Shown here: positions 1 through 8,460 of the stretch, piece by piece | Layout of the letters: each line of letters opens with the position of its first letter | Numbering within the stretch: the stretch's first letter is position 1 | Source: a bacterium | GTDB taxonomy: Bacteria; Patescibacteriota; Minisyncoccia; Minisyncoccales; JANBVM01 | Reading direction: 5' to 3' | NCBI GenBank assembly: GCA_030665965.1 | Contig: DAOUYT010000002.1 | Location: forward strand, 1-40,957 | Length of the DNA: 40,957 nt | Translations under genes and position numbers: made by a program | The notes under the pieces: generated by a model | Told to the model about the DNA's origin: nothing | The model's input: the letters and a program-made list of their open reading frames with translations, nothing else | Databases searched by the model: none

Positions 1-3
1 TTG

Positions 4-88
4 TGCCCGGGGAGGGACTTGCACCCTCACGGGTTAAAAACCCAATAGATTTTAAGTCTATACTGTCTTCTAGTTCCAGCACCCGGGC
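4..88 (-). tRNA. tRNA-Leu(UAA)
   Basis: On the minus strand a 7-bp acceptor stem (GCCCGGG with CCCGGGC) closes a cloverleaf with a long variable arm. The anticodon loop CTTAAAA gives anticodon UAA. The discriminator is A and CCA is not encoded. It lies just downstream of tRNA-Cys on the same strand, probably in one transcript. Confidence 0.95.
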
Positions 89-119
89 AGATTTAATTAA
101 TTTGCTAAGGCAAATTATG

Positions 120-192
120 AGGCCAGGGCGGGATTTGCACCCGCGTATAGCGCTTTTGCAGAGCGCCGCCTTAGCTGCTTGGCTACCTGGCC
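120..192 (-). tRNA. tRNA-Cys(GCA)
   Basis: Minus-strand cloverleaf with acceptor GGCCAGG/CCTGGCC and anticodon stem-loop GCGCT-CTGCAAA-AGCGC, giving anticodon GCA. The discriminator is U, as expected for tRNA-Cys. CCA is not encoded. Confidence 0.95.
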
Positions 193-221
193 CTAATTAT
201 TAATCGTCATTCCACAATATC

Positions 222-566
222 TTATTCTTCTTTCTTTTTCAACTGCTCTAAGATTCTTTCAATTTTTTCAGCTTCTTTTGTTATTTTATCTTGTACAAAC
301 TTTATCTTTGGAACAGGTTTCATGTGTAACCTCTTATTAATTTTTTGCTGTAACCGATAGATATTTCTATTTAAAAATTTAATAATCTTATTTGTATTTT
401 CCTCTGGTATCACGCTAAGAAAGATTTTGCTTTCTCTTAAGTCAGGAGTGGTTTCTGCCCTGGTTACTGTTACCAGGGTGTTTTTTAAAGAATCAATTTC
501 CCGCAAGAGAATTTGAGATATTTCCTGTTTTATCAATTGATTAACTCGTTTGATGCGTTTTGACAT
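222..566 (-). CDS. rbfA: Ribosome-binding factor A
   Basis: A 114-residue protein matching RbfA, a cold-shock and 30S maturation factor that binds the 5' region of 16S rRNA. The N-terminus (MSKRIKRVNQLIKQEISQIL) and the later IPEE and LHMKPVPKIKF segments follow the RbfA type II KH-fold pattern, and the length is normal for the family. It starts 8 bases after the infB stop codon on the same strand, the classic infB-rbfA order, so the two are almost certainly cotranscribed. The C-terminal tail is rich in Lys and Glu. Confidence 0.93.
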   Translation of the reverse strand: MSKRIKRVNQLIKQEISQILLREIDSLKNTLVTVTRAETTPDLRESKIFLSVIPEENTNKIIKFLNRNIYRLQQKINKRLHMKPVPKIKFVQDKITKEAEKIERILEQLKKKEE

Positions 567-573
567 TAGAGCT

Positions 574-2073
574 TTATAGTTCTGCCTTTTTTCTTTCTTT
601 TATGAAGATGATTAATGTATCTCCCTTTTCGATTTTCTTATTTCCTTCATATAATATTCCCACCTCCTCTCCTTTTGGAGCCCTTTCAATATCCTTTTTA
701 TTCTTCTGAAGATTAATCATCTTTCCCTTATCAATCACCTCTTCATTCCTTGAAACCTCAATTGAAGCTCCTTTTTTTATTTCTCCTTCAGTAACCCTTC
801 CTCCAATAATCTGGCGATTCTTTTTACTCCAGAAAGTCACCAGAACCTTGATTTTTCCAATATCAGTCCTGATGGTTTCAAGTTCTAGAATCTTTTCCAT
901 GAACTTTCTAACCCCTTCAACCAATTCATAAATTATTTCAACATTCATCACCTTAACCTTATTTCCCTCTCTCTGGAGCAGTCTTTTGGCAACCAGATCT
1001 ATCTTTACCCTGAAACCTAAAATTAATGCTTGGGAACTTTGTGCTAATTTAATATCTTTTTCATTTACATTTCCAACCTCTGACTTTAAAACCCTGAGAA
1101 CAATTTTTTCCTGAGGTAATTTTTTTAACACCTCATTAATCGCTTCAATTGAACCCACAACATCGGTTTTTAAGATTAAATTTAAAACTTTTTGTTCTGG
1201 TTTCACTTCCAATCTCTCTGGGATTACTTTCTTTTTTTCCGGGGCCTGAAGATAGATTTTGGCTTGTTCTAAACTGGAAAAGACCTTAAATCTTTCTCCT
1301 ACCTTGGGTACATTTTCCAATCCCAGGAATACTGCTGGGTCTGCTGGAAAAACCTCAGACACCTGCTTTCCTTCAAAATCTTCCAAAACCTTTATTTTTC
1401 CAAGTGTTGAGGGGGTGGCTATAATATCTCCTCGTTTTAACACTCCTTCATTTAAGATTAAGGTAGCCGTAGGTCCTCTTTTGCTGTCCAGATAAGATTC
1501 AACAATTACTCCTGTGGTTGGTTTTGAAATGTCAGATTTTAGATTTTCCATTTCTGCCACAAGGAGTATTAAATCTAAAAGGTCTTCAATTCCTTTTCCC
1601 GTGATGGCTGAGATTTCAATTGAGGGTATCTTTCCTCCCAAAGATTCAACCAAGATATCTTCTTTTTGCAGTTCTCTTTTTGCTTTTTCAGCATCAGTTT
1701 CAGGTCTGTCAGTTTTATTTAAGGCAACTATTGTCGGGATTTTAGCTTCTTTAATATGAGAAATAACCTCTTTTGTTTGTTTCTCCACTCCCTTGCAGCT
1801 GTCTATCACCAAGATAGCAATATCAGCTATTTTTGCTCCCCTGGACCTCATTTGAGAAAAAGCTTCATGGCCCGGGGTATCAATAAAGGTTATTTTTTTC
1901 CCTTCTTTTTCAACCTGGTAGGCACCAATGTGCTGGGTAATACCACCTGATTCTTTCTTGGCAACCCTGGTTTTTCTGATTTGGTCAAGTAAAGTGGTTT
2001 TTCCGCTATCAATATGACCCAGTATTACTACCACCGGAGGACGGGTAATTAGTTTTTTATTTGTTTTTGGCAT
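574..2073 (-). CDS. infB: Translation initiation factor IF-2 (short form)
   Basis: A GTPase that brings initiator tRNA to the 30S subunit and promotes subunit joining. The G domain starts almost at once: G1 GHIDSGKTT (residues 19-27), G3 DTPGHE (65-70) and G4 NKTD (119-122). These are followed by the domain II, C1 and C2 regions typical of IF-2. At 499 residues it lacks the long N-terminal region of E. coli IF-2 (about 890 residues). The G1 motif has Ser where GHVDHGKT is usual. It lies between the DUF4446 gene and rbfA on the minus strand. Confidence 0.95.
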   Translation of the reverse strand: MPKTNKKLITRPPVVVILGHIDSGKTTLLDQIRKTRVAKKESGGITQHIGAYQVEKEGKKITFIDTPGHEAFSQMRSRGAKIADIAILVIDSCKGVEKQTKEVISHIKEAKIPTIVALNKTDRPETDAEKAKRELQKEDILVESLGGKIPSIEISAITGKGIEDLLDLILLVAEMENLKSDISKPTTGVIVESYLDSKRGPTATLILNEGVLKRGDIIATPSTLGKIKVLEDFEGKQVSEVFPADPAVFLGLENVPKVGERFKVFSSLEQAKIYLQAPEKKKVIPERLEVKPEQKVLNLILKTDVVGSIEAINEVLKKLPQEKIVLRVLKSEVGNVNEKDIKLAQSSQALILGFRVKIDLVAKRLLQREGNKVKVMNVEIIYELVEGVRKFMEKILELETIRTDIGKIKVLVTFWSKKNRQIIGGRVTEGEIKKGASIEVSRNEEVIDKGKMINLQKNKKDIERAPKGEEVGILYEGNKKIEKGDTLIIFIKERKKAEL

Positions 2074-2095
2074 TTCTTTTATTGTGAGCTGGTTT

Positions 2096-2461
2096 TTAGA
2101 CTTTAATGCTTTTTGTTTGTTCTATTGCTCTTTTTTCCTCCCCAGATAATAAATATTTTGATTGACCATTCTTTATTTGTTTTGCAAAAAATCTGTTTCC
2201 TTCTCTGTTGTAGAGACTGGTGAGCACTACTCCGTCGTTATTGGCATCCAAGAGAGCAATGGAGAAGCTTTGATTTCCACCGATTTCTTTAAAAGGATTG
2301 AATCTAACTACGCCTACTCTTTGAATTGAGAACTTACCGTTTCTTTTTAAACCCTTCACTTCTTTGGAGATTTTTTCAAAATCCTTTTTTAAGACTCTAA
2401 ACTGAGACAAAAGCTCATTAAGGTTTTTAGGTTCTTTTTGCTTTTTTAAAAACTTGAACAT
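2096..2461 (-). CDS. DUF4446 family protein
   Basis: A 121-residue protein of unknown function. It matches the DUF4446 pattern: an N-terminal coiled-coil-like segment (roughly residues 12-45), then a core with VGVVRFNPF, GGNQSFSIALLD and DGVVLTSLYNREG, ending in a SGEEKRAIE helix. No catalytic residues can be named. It is the first gene of the minus-strand set DUF4446-infB-rbfA and stops 22 bases before infB. Its start is at the ATG read from 2461, and an AT-rich, promoter-like segment (2466-2486) lies directly upstream. Confidence 0.8.
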   Translation of the reverse strand: MFKFLKKQKEPKNLNELLSQFRVLKKDFEKISKEVKGLKRNGKFSIQRVGVVRFNPFKEIGGNQSFSIALLDANNDGVVLTSLYNREGNRFFAKQIKNGQSKYLLSGEEKRAIEQTKSIKV

Positions 2462-2557
2462 AGTATTTATATATATAATGTAGCTTGTCTTTACTAAATC
2501 TTTTAATAAAGCAAACCCTTTATATATTAAGTTATAGAATTAATCCCTATTTTCTTG

Positions 2558-2640
2558 CGGAGGGTGTAGGACTCGAACCTACAAGGGATTACTCCCACTG
2601 GTTTTCGAAGCCAGGGCATTTCCATTTTTGCTAACCCTCC
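2558..2640 (-). tRNA. tRNA-Ser(CGA)
   Basis: Minus-strand cloverleaf with acceptor GGAGGGT/ACCCTCC, a long variable arm and loop TTCGAAA, giving anticodon CGA. The last anticodon-stem pair is a C-A mismatch. The discriminator is G, as expected for tRNA-Ser. CCA is not encoded. Confidence 0.93.
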
Positions 2641-2754
2641 TAAAAAGGATTTTAATTAGCATTTATCAAGATATCATTTTTTAAAGCTAAAATCAATTTA
2701 TTCAACAAGATTAAGATTGGGTATTTAACTGGATCAGGTTAAAGCTGAACTGAA

Positions 2755-2783
2755 TTTATCGAAGCATCAAATAATGATATACT
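2755..2783 (+). promoter_or_regulatory. Predicted sigma70-type promoter of the panE-like gene
   Basis: A -35-like TTTATC (2755-2760), 17-base spacer and extended -10 TGATATACT (TATACT at 2778-2783) predict a start near 2790, about 36 bases before the preferred ATG at 2826. Confidence 0.5.
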
Positions 2784-2825
2784 TCATAAGATACTATAAC
2801 TAGTTTGATATACTTTATCAAAATC

Positions 2826-3818
2826 ATGAAAAAGATAGCTGTAATCGGAGTTGGAGGAAGAACCGGCACAATGTTTTTTTCTGAACTCAGAAAATCTGCT
2901 GACGTTCTGGGTGTGGCAAAAGAAAGAGAGGTAAGGCTGGTTGAAGAAAAAAACCTTTATATTGAGAGAAACAAGGAATCACCAGAGTTATTAAAAGGAA
3001 GAATTATCAAAGATACTGAGTTTCAGGAAAAACTTAAACCAGATATCATATTTTTAACGACCAAGAATCCGGTTTCTACTCCTATTAAATATTATTTTCA
3101 AAGGTGTAAAGAAAAAATACCTGCTCTTATTCTTTCTCAAAATGGAATTGATGCCCTTTTAGCAGCAAAAGAAAGCCTTGAGCAGGTTTTAGGGCAAGAA
3201 TCAGAAAAAGTCAGGCTGGTTAGAATGGTTCTTTTTAATCCGATAGATAAAAGAGAATCAGAAGATAAAATATATATTAAATATTCCCTACCCATCAAAA
3301 TAGCCCTGGCAAAGGCTTCAGGCAAAGGAGAGATTAAAGATATTGTTGATATTTTAAAGAGAGCTGGCTTTGAGATTAAGGAGTTTCATTCAAGTGATGC
3401 GAAAAATTTAGAATTCTCTAAACTGTTTTTAAATTTAATAGGTATGGCAGCTGCTTCAAGAGGTCTTCCAGTAAGAAAAGGATTTGAAAATAAAGAAATA
3501 TTTAAAGAAGAAATAAAAGCTTTAAAAGAATATATTAAGACTGTTAAGTTATCAAAGGGAAGATTCCTTAACTTCCCTCATTATCCAGTAGGATTTCTAG
3601 CTGATTTGTTTGGTTTTTTACCTGTATCTTTTTTATTACCTTTCAGAAACATATTGGCTGGCATTGTTAGCAAAGGAAGAGAAGGAAAGCCAAAAGATTT
3701 AAACGAGATAGATTATTATAATGGGGCAGTGGTTAGTCTTGGAAAGAAAATTGGGGTTTTAACCCCGATTAATGAAAAGGTGTACAAGAGGGCTTTGGAA
3801 AGATTAAATAGAACCTAA
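2826..3818 (+). CDS. Ketopantoate reductase family (PanE/ApbA-like) protein
   Basis: A 330-residue NAD(P)-binding protein. The N-terminus MKKIAVIGVGGRTG is a Rossmann dinucleotide fold. The ILSQNG segment and the C-terminal helical region around LEFSKLFLNLIGMAAASRGL resemble the Lys-containing substrate region of 2-dehydropantoate 2-reductases. That enzyme reduces ketopantoate to pantoate in coenzyme A synthesis. CPR genomes often lack the rest of that pathway and no other pantothenate gene is seen here, so the substrate is uncertain. An in-frame ATG at 2805 would add seven residues (MIYFIKI); I prefer 2826 because it begins the fold directly. It stands alone between minus-strand tRNA genes. 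Confidence 0.75.
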   Translation: MKKIAVIGVGGRTGTMFFSELRKSADVLGVAKEREVRLVEEKNLYIERNKESPELLKGRIIKDTEFQEKLKPDIIFLTTKNPVSTPIKYYFQRCKEKIPALILSQNGIDALLAAKESLEQVLGQESEKVRLVRMVLFNPIDKRESEDKIYIKYSLPIKIALAKASGKGEIKDIVDILKRAGFEIKEFHSSDAKNLEFSKLFLNLIGMAAASRGLPVRKGFENKEIFKEEIKALKEYIKTVKLSKGRFLNFPHYPVGFLADLFGFLPVSFLLPFRNILAGIVSKGREGKPKDLNEIDYYNGAVVSLGKKIGVLTPINEKVYKRALERLNRT

Positions 3819-3843
3819 TCTTTATTAGGATGTTTTTAAAAAG

Positions 3844-3876
3844 CTACATTATATATATATTTAATGTAGTTCTTTT
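3844..3876 (+). terminator. Possible terminator after the panE-like gene
   Basis: An 8-bp hairpin (CTACATTA/TAATGTAG, 3844-3851 and 3862-3869) is followed by TTCTTTTT. The stem is AT-rich, so this is a weak candidate. It overlaps the right arm of the 19-bp inverted repeat. Confidence 0.45.
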
Positions 3877-3934
3877 TGAGTGGACGAGATAGAAATCTAC
3901 AGGTAAAACTTGCCAGGTTCCAAGTTTCAAAACG

Positions 3935-4008
3935 TGGGCACTGAGGGACTTGAACCCCCGACCTCCGCGATGTAAGCGCGGCGCGCTAAACCACTGCGCC
4001 AAGTGCCC
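3935..4008 (-). tRNA. tRNA-Val(UAC)
   Basis: Minus-strand cloverleaf with acceptor GGGCACT/AGTGCCC and anticodon stem-loop CCGCG-CTTACAT-CGCGG, giving anticodon UAC. The discriminator is A and CCA is not encoded. It is closely related in sequence to tRNA-Val(GAC) at 8461. Confidence 0.95.
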
Positions 4009-4020
4009 GATAAACTACTG

Positions 4021-4104
4021 TGCCGAGGGCGGGATTTGAACCCGCACGTCATTGCTGACACATCCACCTCAAGGATGCAAGTCTTCCAGTTCCTCCACCT
4101 CGGC
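4021..4104 (-). tRNA. tRNA-Leu(GAG)
   Basis: Minus-strand cloverleaf with acceptor GCCGAGG/CCTCGGC, stem-loop CATCC-TTGAGGT-GGATG (anticodon GAG) and a long variable arm. It lies 12 bases upstream of tRNA-Val(UAC) and 5 bases after the rplS stop codon, so it may be cotranscribed with both. Confidence 0.95.
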
Positions 4105-4109
4105 TCTTT

Positions 4110-4559
4110 TTATTCTTTATTAATTTCTTGCCGGGGCCTGATTTCATCTTCTTGTTTTTCCTGTGAAGGTTCTTTAACTTCTTTTTCTGGTTTTTCTTCT
4201 GCCATCACCTGAACAAACTCCTTTCTTTTTAATCTTGCCCTCTTTCCCTTAGCTTTCCTTAAATAATAAAGCTTCGCTCTCCTTACCTTACTTCTTTTTA
4301 ATATCTCTATTTTTTCAATTGTTGGCAGGTGAAGAGGGAAAATTCTTTCTACTCCAACACCATCGATCACCCTCCTGATGGTTATTGTAGCTCCAATCTC
4401 TTTTCTGTGTTTTCTGGCAATAACCAGTCCTTTGAAGGTTTGGGTTTTCTCTTTATCTTTTTCTTTAATCTTTTGGAAAACCTTAACCGTATCGCCGGGA
4501 CGAATATTAGGAATGTCTTTTTTTAAAAATGGTCTTATAATATCTTTTATTCTTTTCAT
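4110..4559 (-). CDS. rplS: 50S ribosomal protein L19
   Basis: L19 sits at the interface of the 30S and 50S subunits. Residues 1-115 follow the family: IRPGDTVKVFQKIKE, FKGLVIARK, TITIRRVIDGVGVERIFPLHLP, KRSKVRRAKLYYLR. A Lys/Glu-rich extension of about 35 residues follows, making it 149 residues against the usual 115 or so; such charged tails are common in these lineages. Its start overlaps the stop of the upstream metallo-hydrolase gene by four bases (ATGA arrangement), and the tRNA-Leu(GAG) gene follows closely. Confidence 0.96.
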   Translation of the reverse strand: MKRIKDIIRPFLKKDIPNIRPGDTVKVFQKIKEKDKEKTQTFKGLVIARKHRKEIGATITIRRVIDGVGVERIFPLHLPTIEKIEILKRSKVRRAKLYYLRKAKGKRARLKRKEFVQVMAEEKPEKEVKEPSQEKQEDEIRPRQEINKE

Positions 4560-5209
4560 TTTTTTAAAACTATTATTTTAGCTTCATCAACAGGTATATC
4601 TTTCTTTTTAATCGATAATTTGTTTAGGGGTGTTAAAGATTTTATCCCAAACATTTTTAAAAACCTATTCAGGGGGTTTAATTTAATCTTTAATTTCGGG
4701 ATAGCATAATGCATGGGAATGGTAATTTTGGGTTCAAGTTGGGACATTATCTTTGCAACTTCTTTTAATGAGATGGTATAGTTACCTCCTACCGGAATCA
4801 TTAAAATATCAATCTCCCCTATTTTCTCCATTTGTTCGTCGGTCAGTTCTTTTTGACCAAAATCTCCCAGATGACAGAGTTTAATATCTTCACTTTCCAT
4901 AACGTATATTGTATTCATGCCTCTTTCTTTTCCCCTGGAGTCATCGTGAAAAGAGAGAATCCCCCGAATAAAAACACCTTTTACCTCGTATTCTCCGGGT
5001 CCCTCAATCAAGAAAGGATTTCCAGAAACTGCCTTAATATTGTTATGGTCATGATGTTGATGGGTGACCAATAAGATGTCAGCCTCGAGTTTGGGAACCC
5101 TTAATCCTATACTTTTGTCAAAAGGGTCAATAACAATCTGGACCTGATTATTTTTCTCAGGATTAGTTGTTATTTGAAATAAAGAGTGGCCGTGCCACAC
5201 AATTTTCAT
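4556..5209 (-). CDS. Metallo-beta-lactamase fold hydrolase (UPF0173-like)
   Basis: A 217-residue metallo-hydrolase. The metal-binding motif HxHxDH is seen as HQHHDH (residues 50-55). HLGDFG and MHYAIP supply the later metal ligands of the fold. The start MKIVWHGHSLFQI resembles the UPF0173/YtkL group, which is related to UlaG lactonases. The substrate is unknown. It is translationally coupled to rplS by a four-base overlap, which says little about function, and diverges from rpsA. Confidence 0.85.
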   Translation of the reverse strand: MKIVWHGHSLFQITTNPEKNNQVQIVIDPFDKSIGLRVPKLEADILLVTHQHHDHNNIKAVSGNPFLIEGPGEYEVKGVFIRGILSFHDDSRGKERGMNTIYVMESEDIKLCHLGDFGQKELTDEQMEKIGEIDILMIPVGGNYTISLKEVAKIMSQLEPKITIPMHYAIPKLKIKLNPLNRFLKMFGIKSLTPLNKLSIKKKDIPVDEAKIIVLKK

Positions 5210-5274
5210 GATTTGTGAAGTCTATTTTAATCTTATCTCTGAATCCTATCACAAATTATTCCTTCATTCAACTG

Positions 5275-5303
5275 TTGAAAATTTCAGAAATATGTTTTAA
5301 GAT
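5275..5303 (+). promoter_or_regulatory. Predicted promoter of rpsA
   Basis: -35 TTGAAA (5275-5280), 17-base spacer and -10 TAAGAT (5298-5303) predict a start near 5310 and a leader of about 45 bases. Confidence 0.55.
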
Positions 5304-5321
5304 AAAGAGTATAAGAAATGC

Positions 5322-5339
5322 GGTTCTTTGGCAAGAACC
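5322..5339 (+). promoter_or_regulatory. Leader hairpin upstream of rpsA
   Basis: A perfect 7-bp stem with a 4-base loop (GGTTCTT-TGGC-AAGAACC) lies 15 bases before the preferred rpsA ATG. It could regulate translation, as leader structures do for S1 elsewhere. That role is inferred from position only. Confidence 0.45.
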
Positions 5340-5354
5340 TTGATTCTTGGAATT

Positions 5355-6416
5355 ATGAAAGATGTATTAGAAAAAAACAATTTTTCAAGGCCAGCAAGGA
5401 TTGGAGAGATTGTTGAGGGACAAGTTGTTGGTAAAGGGAGATCAGCAGTTTTTTTAGATTTGGGACGGATTGGGACAGGGGTGATTTATGGAAAGGAGTT
5501 TTATGATGCTAAAGAAAAGTTAAAGGGATTGAAAATCGGTGATAAGATTTTCAGTAAAATAATTGATTTGGATAATGAAGAAGGTTTTATTGAGTTATCC
5601 ATTACCAGGGCTTTCAAAGAATTATCTTTTGGAAGCCTTGAAGAAAAGAAGGAAAAGAACGAACTGGTAAAGGTTAAAATCTTGGGAGCAAACAAAGGAG
5701 GTTTAATAACAGAGATTTCTGGGATACCTGCCTTTCTACCGGTTTCCCAACTAGCAAGCGAACACTATCCCAAGGTTGAGGGAGGAGACAAGTCAAAGAT
5801 TTTAACAGAGCTTCAGAAATTTATTGGTGAAGAATTAGAGGTGAAAATCCTTGATTTGTTTCCAAAGAAAGGACAGATTATTTTATCAGAAAAGGCAAAG
5901 GATTTAGATAAGGTAAGAGAAATAATGAAGAATTACAAGCTGGGAGATGTTGTAAAGGGAAAGATTACTGGAATTACTGATTTTGGAGCCTTTATTAAGT
6001 TTCCAGTTGACAAAGTTGAACAGCTTGAGGGATTGATTCATATTTCTGAACTGGACTGGAAAATTATTGATGATCCTTCAGATATCGTTAATCCTGGCGA
6101 CAAAGTGGAGGCAAAGATTGTTGATATCTCTGATAGTAAGATTTCCTTATCCCTAAAAGCTTTGAAAAAAGACCCTTGGGGAGGAATTGAGAAAAAATAT
6201 AAAAAAGGAGAAACAATTCCAGGAAAGGTTACCAAGATCAATCCTTTTGGAGCTTTTATTCAAATAAATAAAGCTATTCAGGCACTCTGTCATGTATCTG
6301 AGTTCGAAGGTGAGAAGATGGAGGATGTTTTGAAAGTAGACAAAAAATATAAGTTTCAAATCTTATTCATTGATGAAAAAGAACACCGGATGAGCTTGAA
6401 ATTAATTAAGAAATAA
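5355..6416 (+). CDS. rpsA: S1 RNA-binding domain protein, probable 30S ribosomal protein S1
   Basis: Carries four S1 (OB-fold) repeats beginning near GEIVEGQVVGKG, NELVKVKILGANKGG, GDVVKGKITGITDFGAF and GETIPGKVTKINPFGAF. Repeats 3 and 4 match the consensus best, with GLIHISEL and ALCHVSEF. S1 helps mRNA bind the small subunit. E. coli S1 has six repeats, and four-repeat forms are common in other bacteria. A TTG at 5328 would add nine residues (MARTLILGI) but sits inside the leader hairpin, so the ATG at 5355 is preferred. No strong Shine-Dalgarno sequence is visible. The gene is 15 bases upstream of ftsH. Confidence 0.88.
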   Translation: MKDVLEKNNFSRPARIGEIVEGQVVGKGRSAVFLDLGRIGTGVIYGKEFYDAKEKLKGLKIGDKIFSKIIDLDNEEGFIELSITRAFKELSFGSLEEKKEKNELVKVKILGANKGGLITEISGIPAFLPVSQLASEHYPKVEGGDKSKILTELQKFIGEELEVKILDLFPKKGQIILSEKAKDLDKVREIMKNYKLGDVVKGKITGITDFGAFIKFPVDKVEQLEGLIHISELDWKIIDDPSDIVNPGDKVEAKIVDISDSKISLSLKALKKDPWGGIEKKYKKGETIPGKVTKINPFGAFIQINKAIQALCHVSEFEGEKMEDVLKVDKKYKFQILFIDEKEHRMSLKLIKK

Positions 6417-6431
6417 TTTTTATCACAAATA

Positions 6432-8336
6432 ATGAAAACTTTAGGTAAAAATCTTTTATTGATGTTAGTGATTTTTCTAAGCATATCCGCTGTTTTCAGC
6501 TTATTTTTTCAACCCTTTACTGAGATAAAACAATTATCCCTTACCCAACTGGTTGGAGATATTAATGAAGGCAAGGTTAAAAAAATAACTGTTTCTGGAG
6601 AAGAGCTTGAAATAACATACCAAGATGACTCAAAAGCTATATCCAGAAAAGAATCTGAGGCTCCTTTATCTGACTCTTTAGTGAATTATGGAGCTGAGAG
6701 AGAAAAGTTAAACAAGATTAATGTTGAGATAAAAGAAAGCGGTGGAGGCTGGGTGTGGTTGGGACCGGTTTTGTTTTCAATTCTTCCTGTATTACTTTTC
6801 GGCCTGTTCTTCTGGATGATTTTCAGACAGGCTAAGACAGGAGCCATGCAGACTTTTGATTTTACCAAGGCCAAAGCCAGATTGTTTGGGGCTACAGGTC
6901 ACCCACAGGAAAAGATTAGCTTTAAAGACGTGGCCGGTCAAAAAGAGGCAAAGGAAGAATTAAAAGAGATTGTAGATTTTCTAAAGAATCCAAAGAAATA
7001 TTTAAAGATGGGAGCAAGAATTCCCAGGGGGGTATTGCTCTTGGGTCCAGCTGGTGTGGGGAAAACTTTATTGGCAAGAGCAGTAGCTGGAGAAGCCAAT
7101 GTCCCCTTTTTTTCAATTTCCGGATCAGAATTTGTGGAGATGTTTGTTGGGGTTGGAGCTGGGAGAGTTCGGGATCTTTTTGCTACTGCTAAAAAAGCTG
7201 GCAGGTCAATAATTTTTATTGATGAACTAGATGCTGTTGGTCGGGCAAGAGGAGCTGGAATTGGCGGAGGACATGATGAAAGAGAACAAACCTTAAATCA
7301 AATATTAGTTGAAATGGATGGATTTGAAAGAGATGATAGTAGAGTAGTTCTCGCAGCGACCAATAGGCCTGATATCTTGGATAGAGCTCTTTTACGACCA
7401 GGTCGTTTTGATCGAAAAGTAGTCTTGGATATTCCTGACATTAATGACAGAGAAAAAATTTTAAAGATTCACTGCAGGAAAAAACCACTGGCTTTAGATG
7501 TAGACTTGAGAGAGACTGCTGAGAGAACCCCGGGATTTACTGGAGCGGATCTGGCAAATGTTGTTAATGAAGCAGCAATTTTAGCTGCCAGAAGAAACAA
7601 AAATCAAGTTTTTCAAAAGGAATTTTTAGAATCAATTGAAAAGGTTTTGTTGGGACCTGAAAGAAAAAGCCATATTCTATCAAAAAAAGAAAAGAAAATA
7701 GCTGCTTTTCATGAAGCAGGTCACGCCTTGATTTCTTCTTCCTTGTTAGAAGCTGAACCAGTAAGAAAGATATCAATTATTGCCAGAGGGTTTGCAGCTG
7801 GTTATACCCTGAAGATGCCTAGAGAGGAAAGGAGAATCAAAACAAAATCAGAGTTTTTAGCAGAGATAACAACCCTGCTTGGAGGGTATTGTGCAGAGAA
7901 ATTGACATTTGGTCAGATTACAACAGGAGCTGCCGATGACTTAAAAAAAGCTTCTGATTTAGCCAGAAAACTGGTTAAGGAATACGGAATGTCAAAGCTG
8001 GGGCCCATTTCTTTTGGTAAAAAAGAAGAATTGGTTTTTTTGGGAAGAGAGATTTCAGAACAAAGGAATTATTCTGAAAAGGTGGCTGCCTTAATTGATG
8101 AAGAGGTGGCAAGATTTATTAAGAATGCTCAAGTGCAAGCCCAAAGAATATTGGTGAGAAAAAAGAAGTTGTTAGGAGAGATTGCAGAGGTCCTGATTGA
8201 CAAAGAAATAATTGAAAGAGAGGAATTTGAGAGATTGATTGGGAAAAAGAAGACCAAAAAAGTCAAAGTTTCAAAACCTAGGATAAAGAGGGGAAAAAAA
8301 GAAAAATCACTTAAAGTGAAAGTTAAATCTCTATAA
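6432..8336 (+). CDS. ftsH: ATP-dependent zinc metalloprotease FtsH
   Basis: A membrane-anchored AAA+ protease for quality control of membrane and regulatory proteins. There is a transmembrane segment at about residues 8-27, an extracytoplasmic domain, and a second segment at about 108-131. The AAA module has Walker A GPAGVGKT, Walker [12 protein letters not shown], and a second region of homology with ATNRPD and RPGRFDR. The zinc site HEAGH and a downstream TGAADDL acidic ligand form the protease domain. At 634 residues it is of normal length, and the C-terminus is very Lys-rich. It is probably cotranscribed with rpsA. Confidence 0.97.
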   Translation: MKTLGKNLLLMLVIFLSISAVFSLFFQPFTEIKQLSLTQLVGDINEGKVKKITVSGEELEITYQDDSKAISRKESEAPLSDSLVNYGAEREKLNKINVEIKESGGGWVWLGPVLFSILPVLLFGLFFWMIFRQAKTGAMQTFDFTKAKARLFGATGHPQEKISFKDVAGQKEAKEELKEIVDFLKNPKKYLKMGARIPRGVLLLGPAGVGKTLLARAVAGEANVPFFSISGSEFVEMFVGVGAGRVRDLFATAKKAGRSIIFIDELDAVGRARGAGIGGGHDEREQTLNQILVEMDGFERDDSRVVLAATNRPDILDRALLRPGRFDRKVVLDIPDINDREKILKIHCRKKPLALDVDLRETAERTPGFTGADLANVVNEAAILAARRNKNQVFQKEFLESIEKVLLGPERKSHILSKKEKKIAAFHEAGHALISSSLLEAEPVRKISIIARGFAAGYTLKMPREERRIKTKSEFLAEITTLLGGYCAEKLTFGQITTGAADDLKKASDLARKLVKEYGMSKLGPISFGKKEELVFLGREISEQRNYSEKVAALIDEEVARFIKNAQVQAQRILVRKKKLLGEIAEVLIDKEIIEREEFERLIGKKKTKKVKVSKPRIKRGKKEKSLKVKVKSL

Positions 8337-8382
8337 GAGGGTTTTCAGAACATATTTAACAATCTTAGTGAACAAGATGAAG

Positions 8383-8454
8383 GGGCATGTAGTTCAGTGG
8401 TAGAACGCCACTCTTATAAAGTGGAAGTCCCAGGTTCGATCCCTGGCATGCCCA
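8383..8454 (+). tRNA. tRNA-Ile(UAU)
   Basis: Plus-strand cloverleaf with acceptor GGGCATG/CATGCCC and stem-loop CCACT-CTTATAA-AGTGG, giving anticodon UAU. This reads AUA directly. The discriminator is A and CCA is not encoded. It is seven bases-scale close to tRNA-Val(GAC) and probably shares its transcript. Confidence 0.93.
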
Positions 8455-8460
8455 TATAGA

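Larger units (their letters stand above)
2468..3859. repeat. 19-bp inverted repeat flanking tRNA-Ser and the panE-like gene
   Basis: The left arm (2468-2486, TATATATATAATGTAGCTT) and the right arm (3841-3859) are perfect reverse complements. They enclose tRNA-Ser(CGA) and the ketopantoate-reductase-like gene. The right arm is also half of a local hairpin (CTACATTA/TAATGTAG, 3844-3869). Most of the match is AT-rich, so chance cannot be excluded. Confidence 0.5.
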
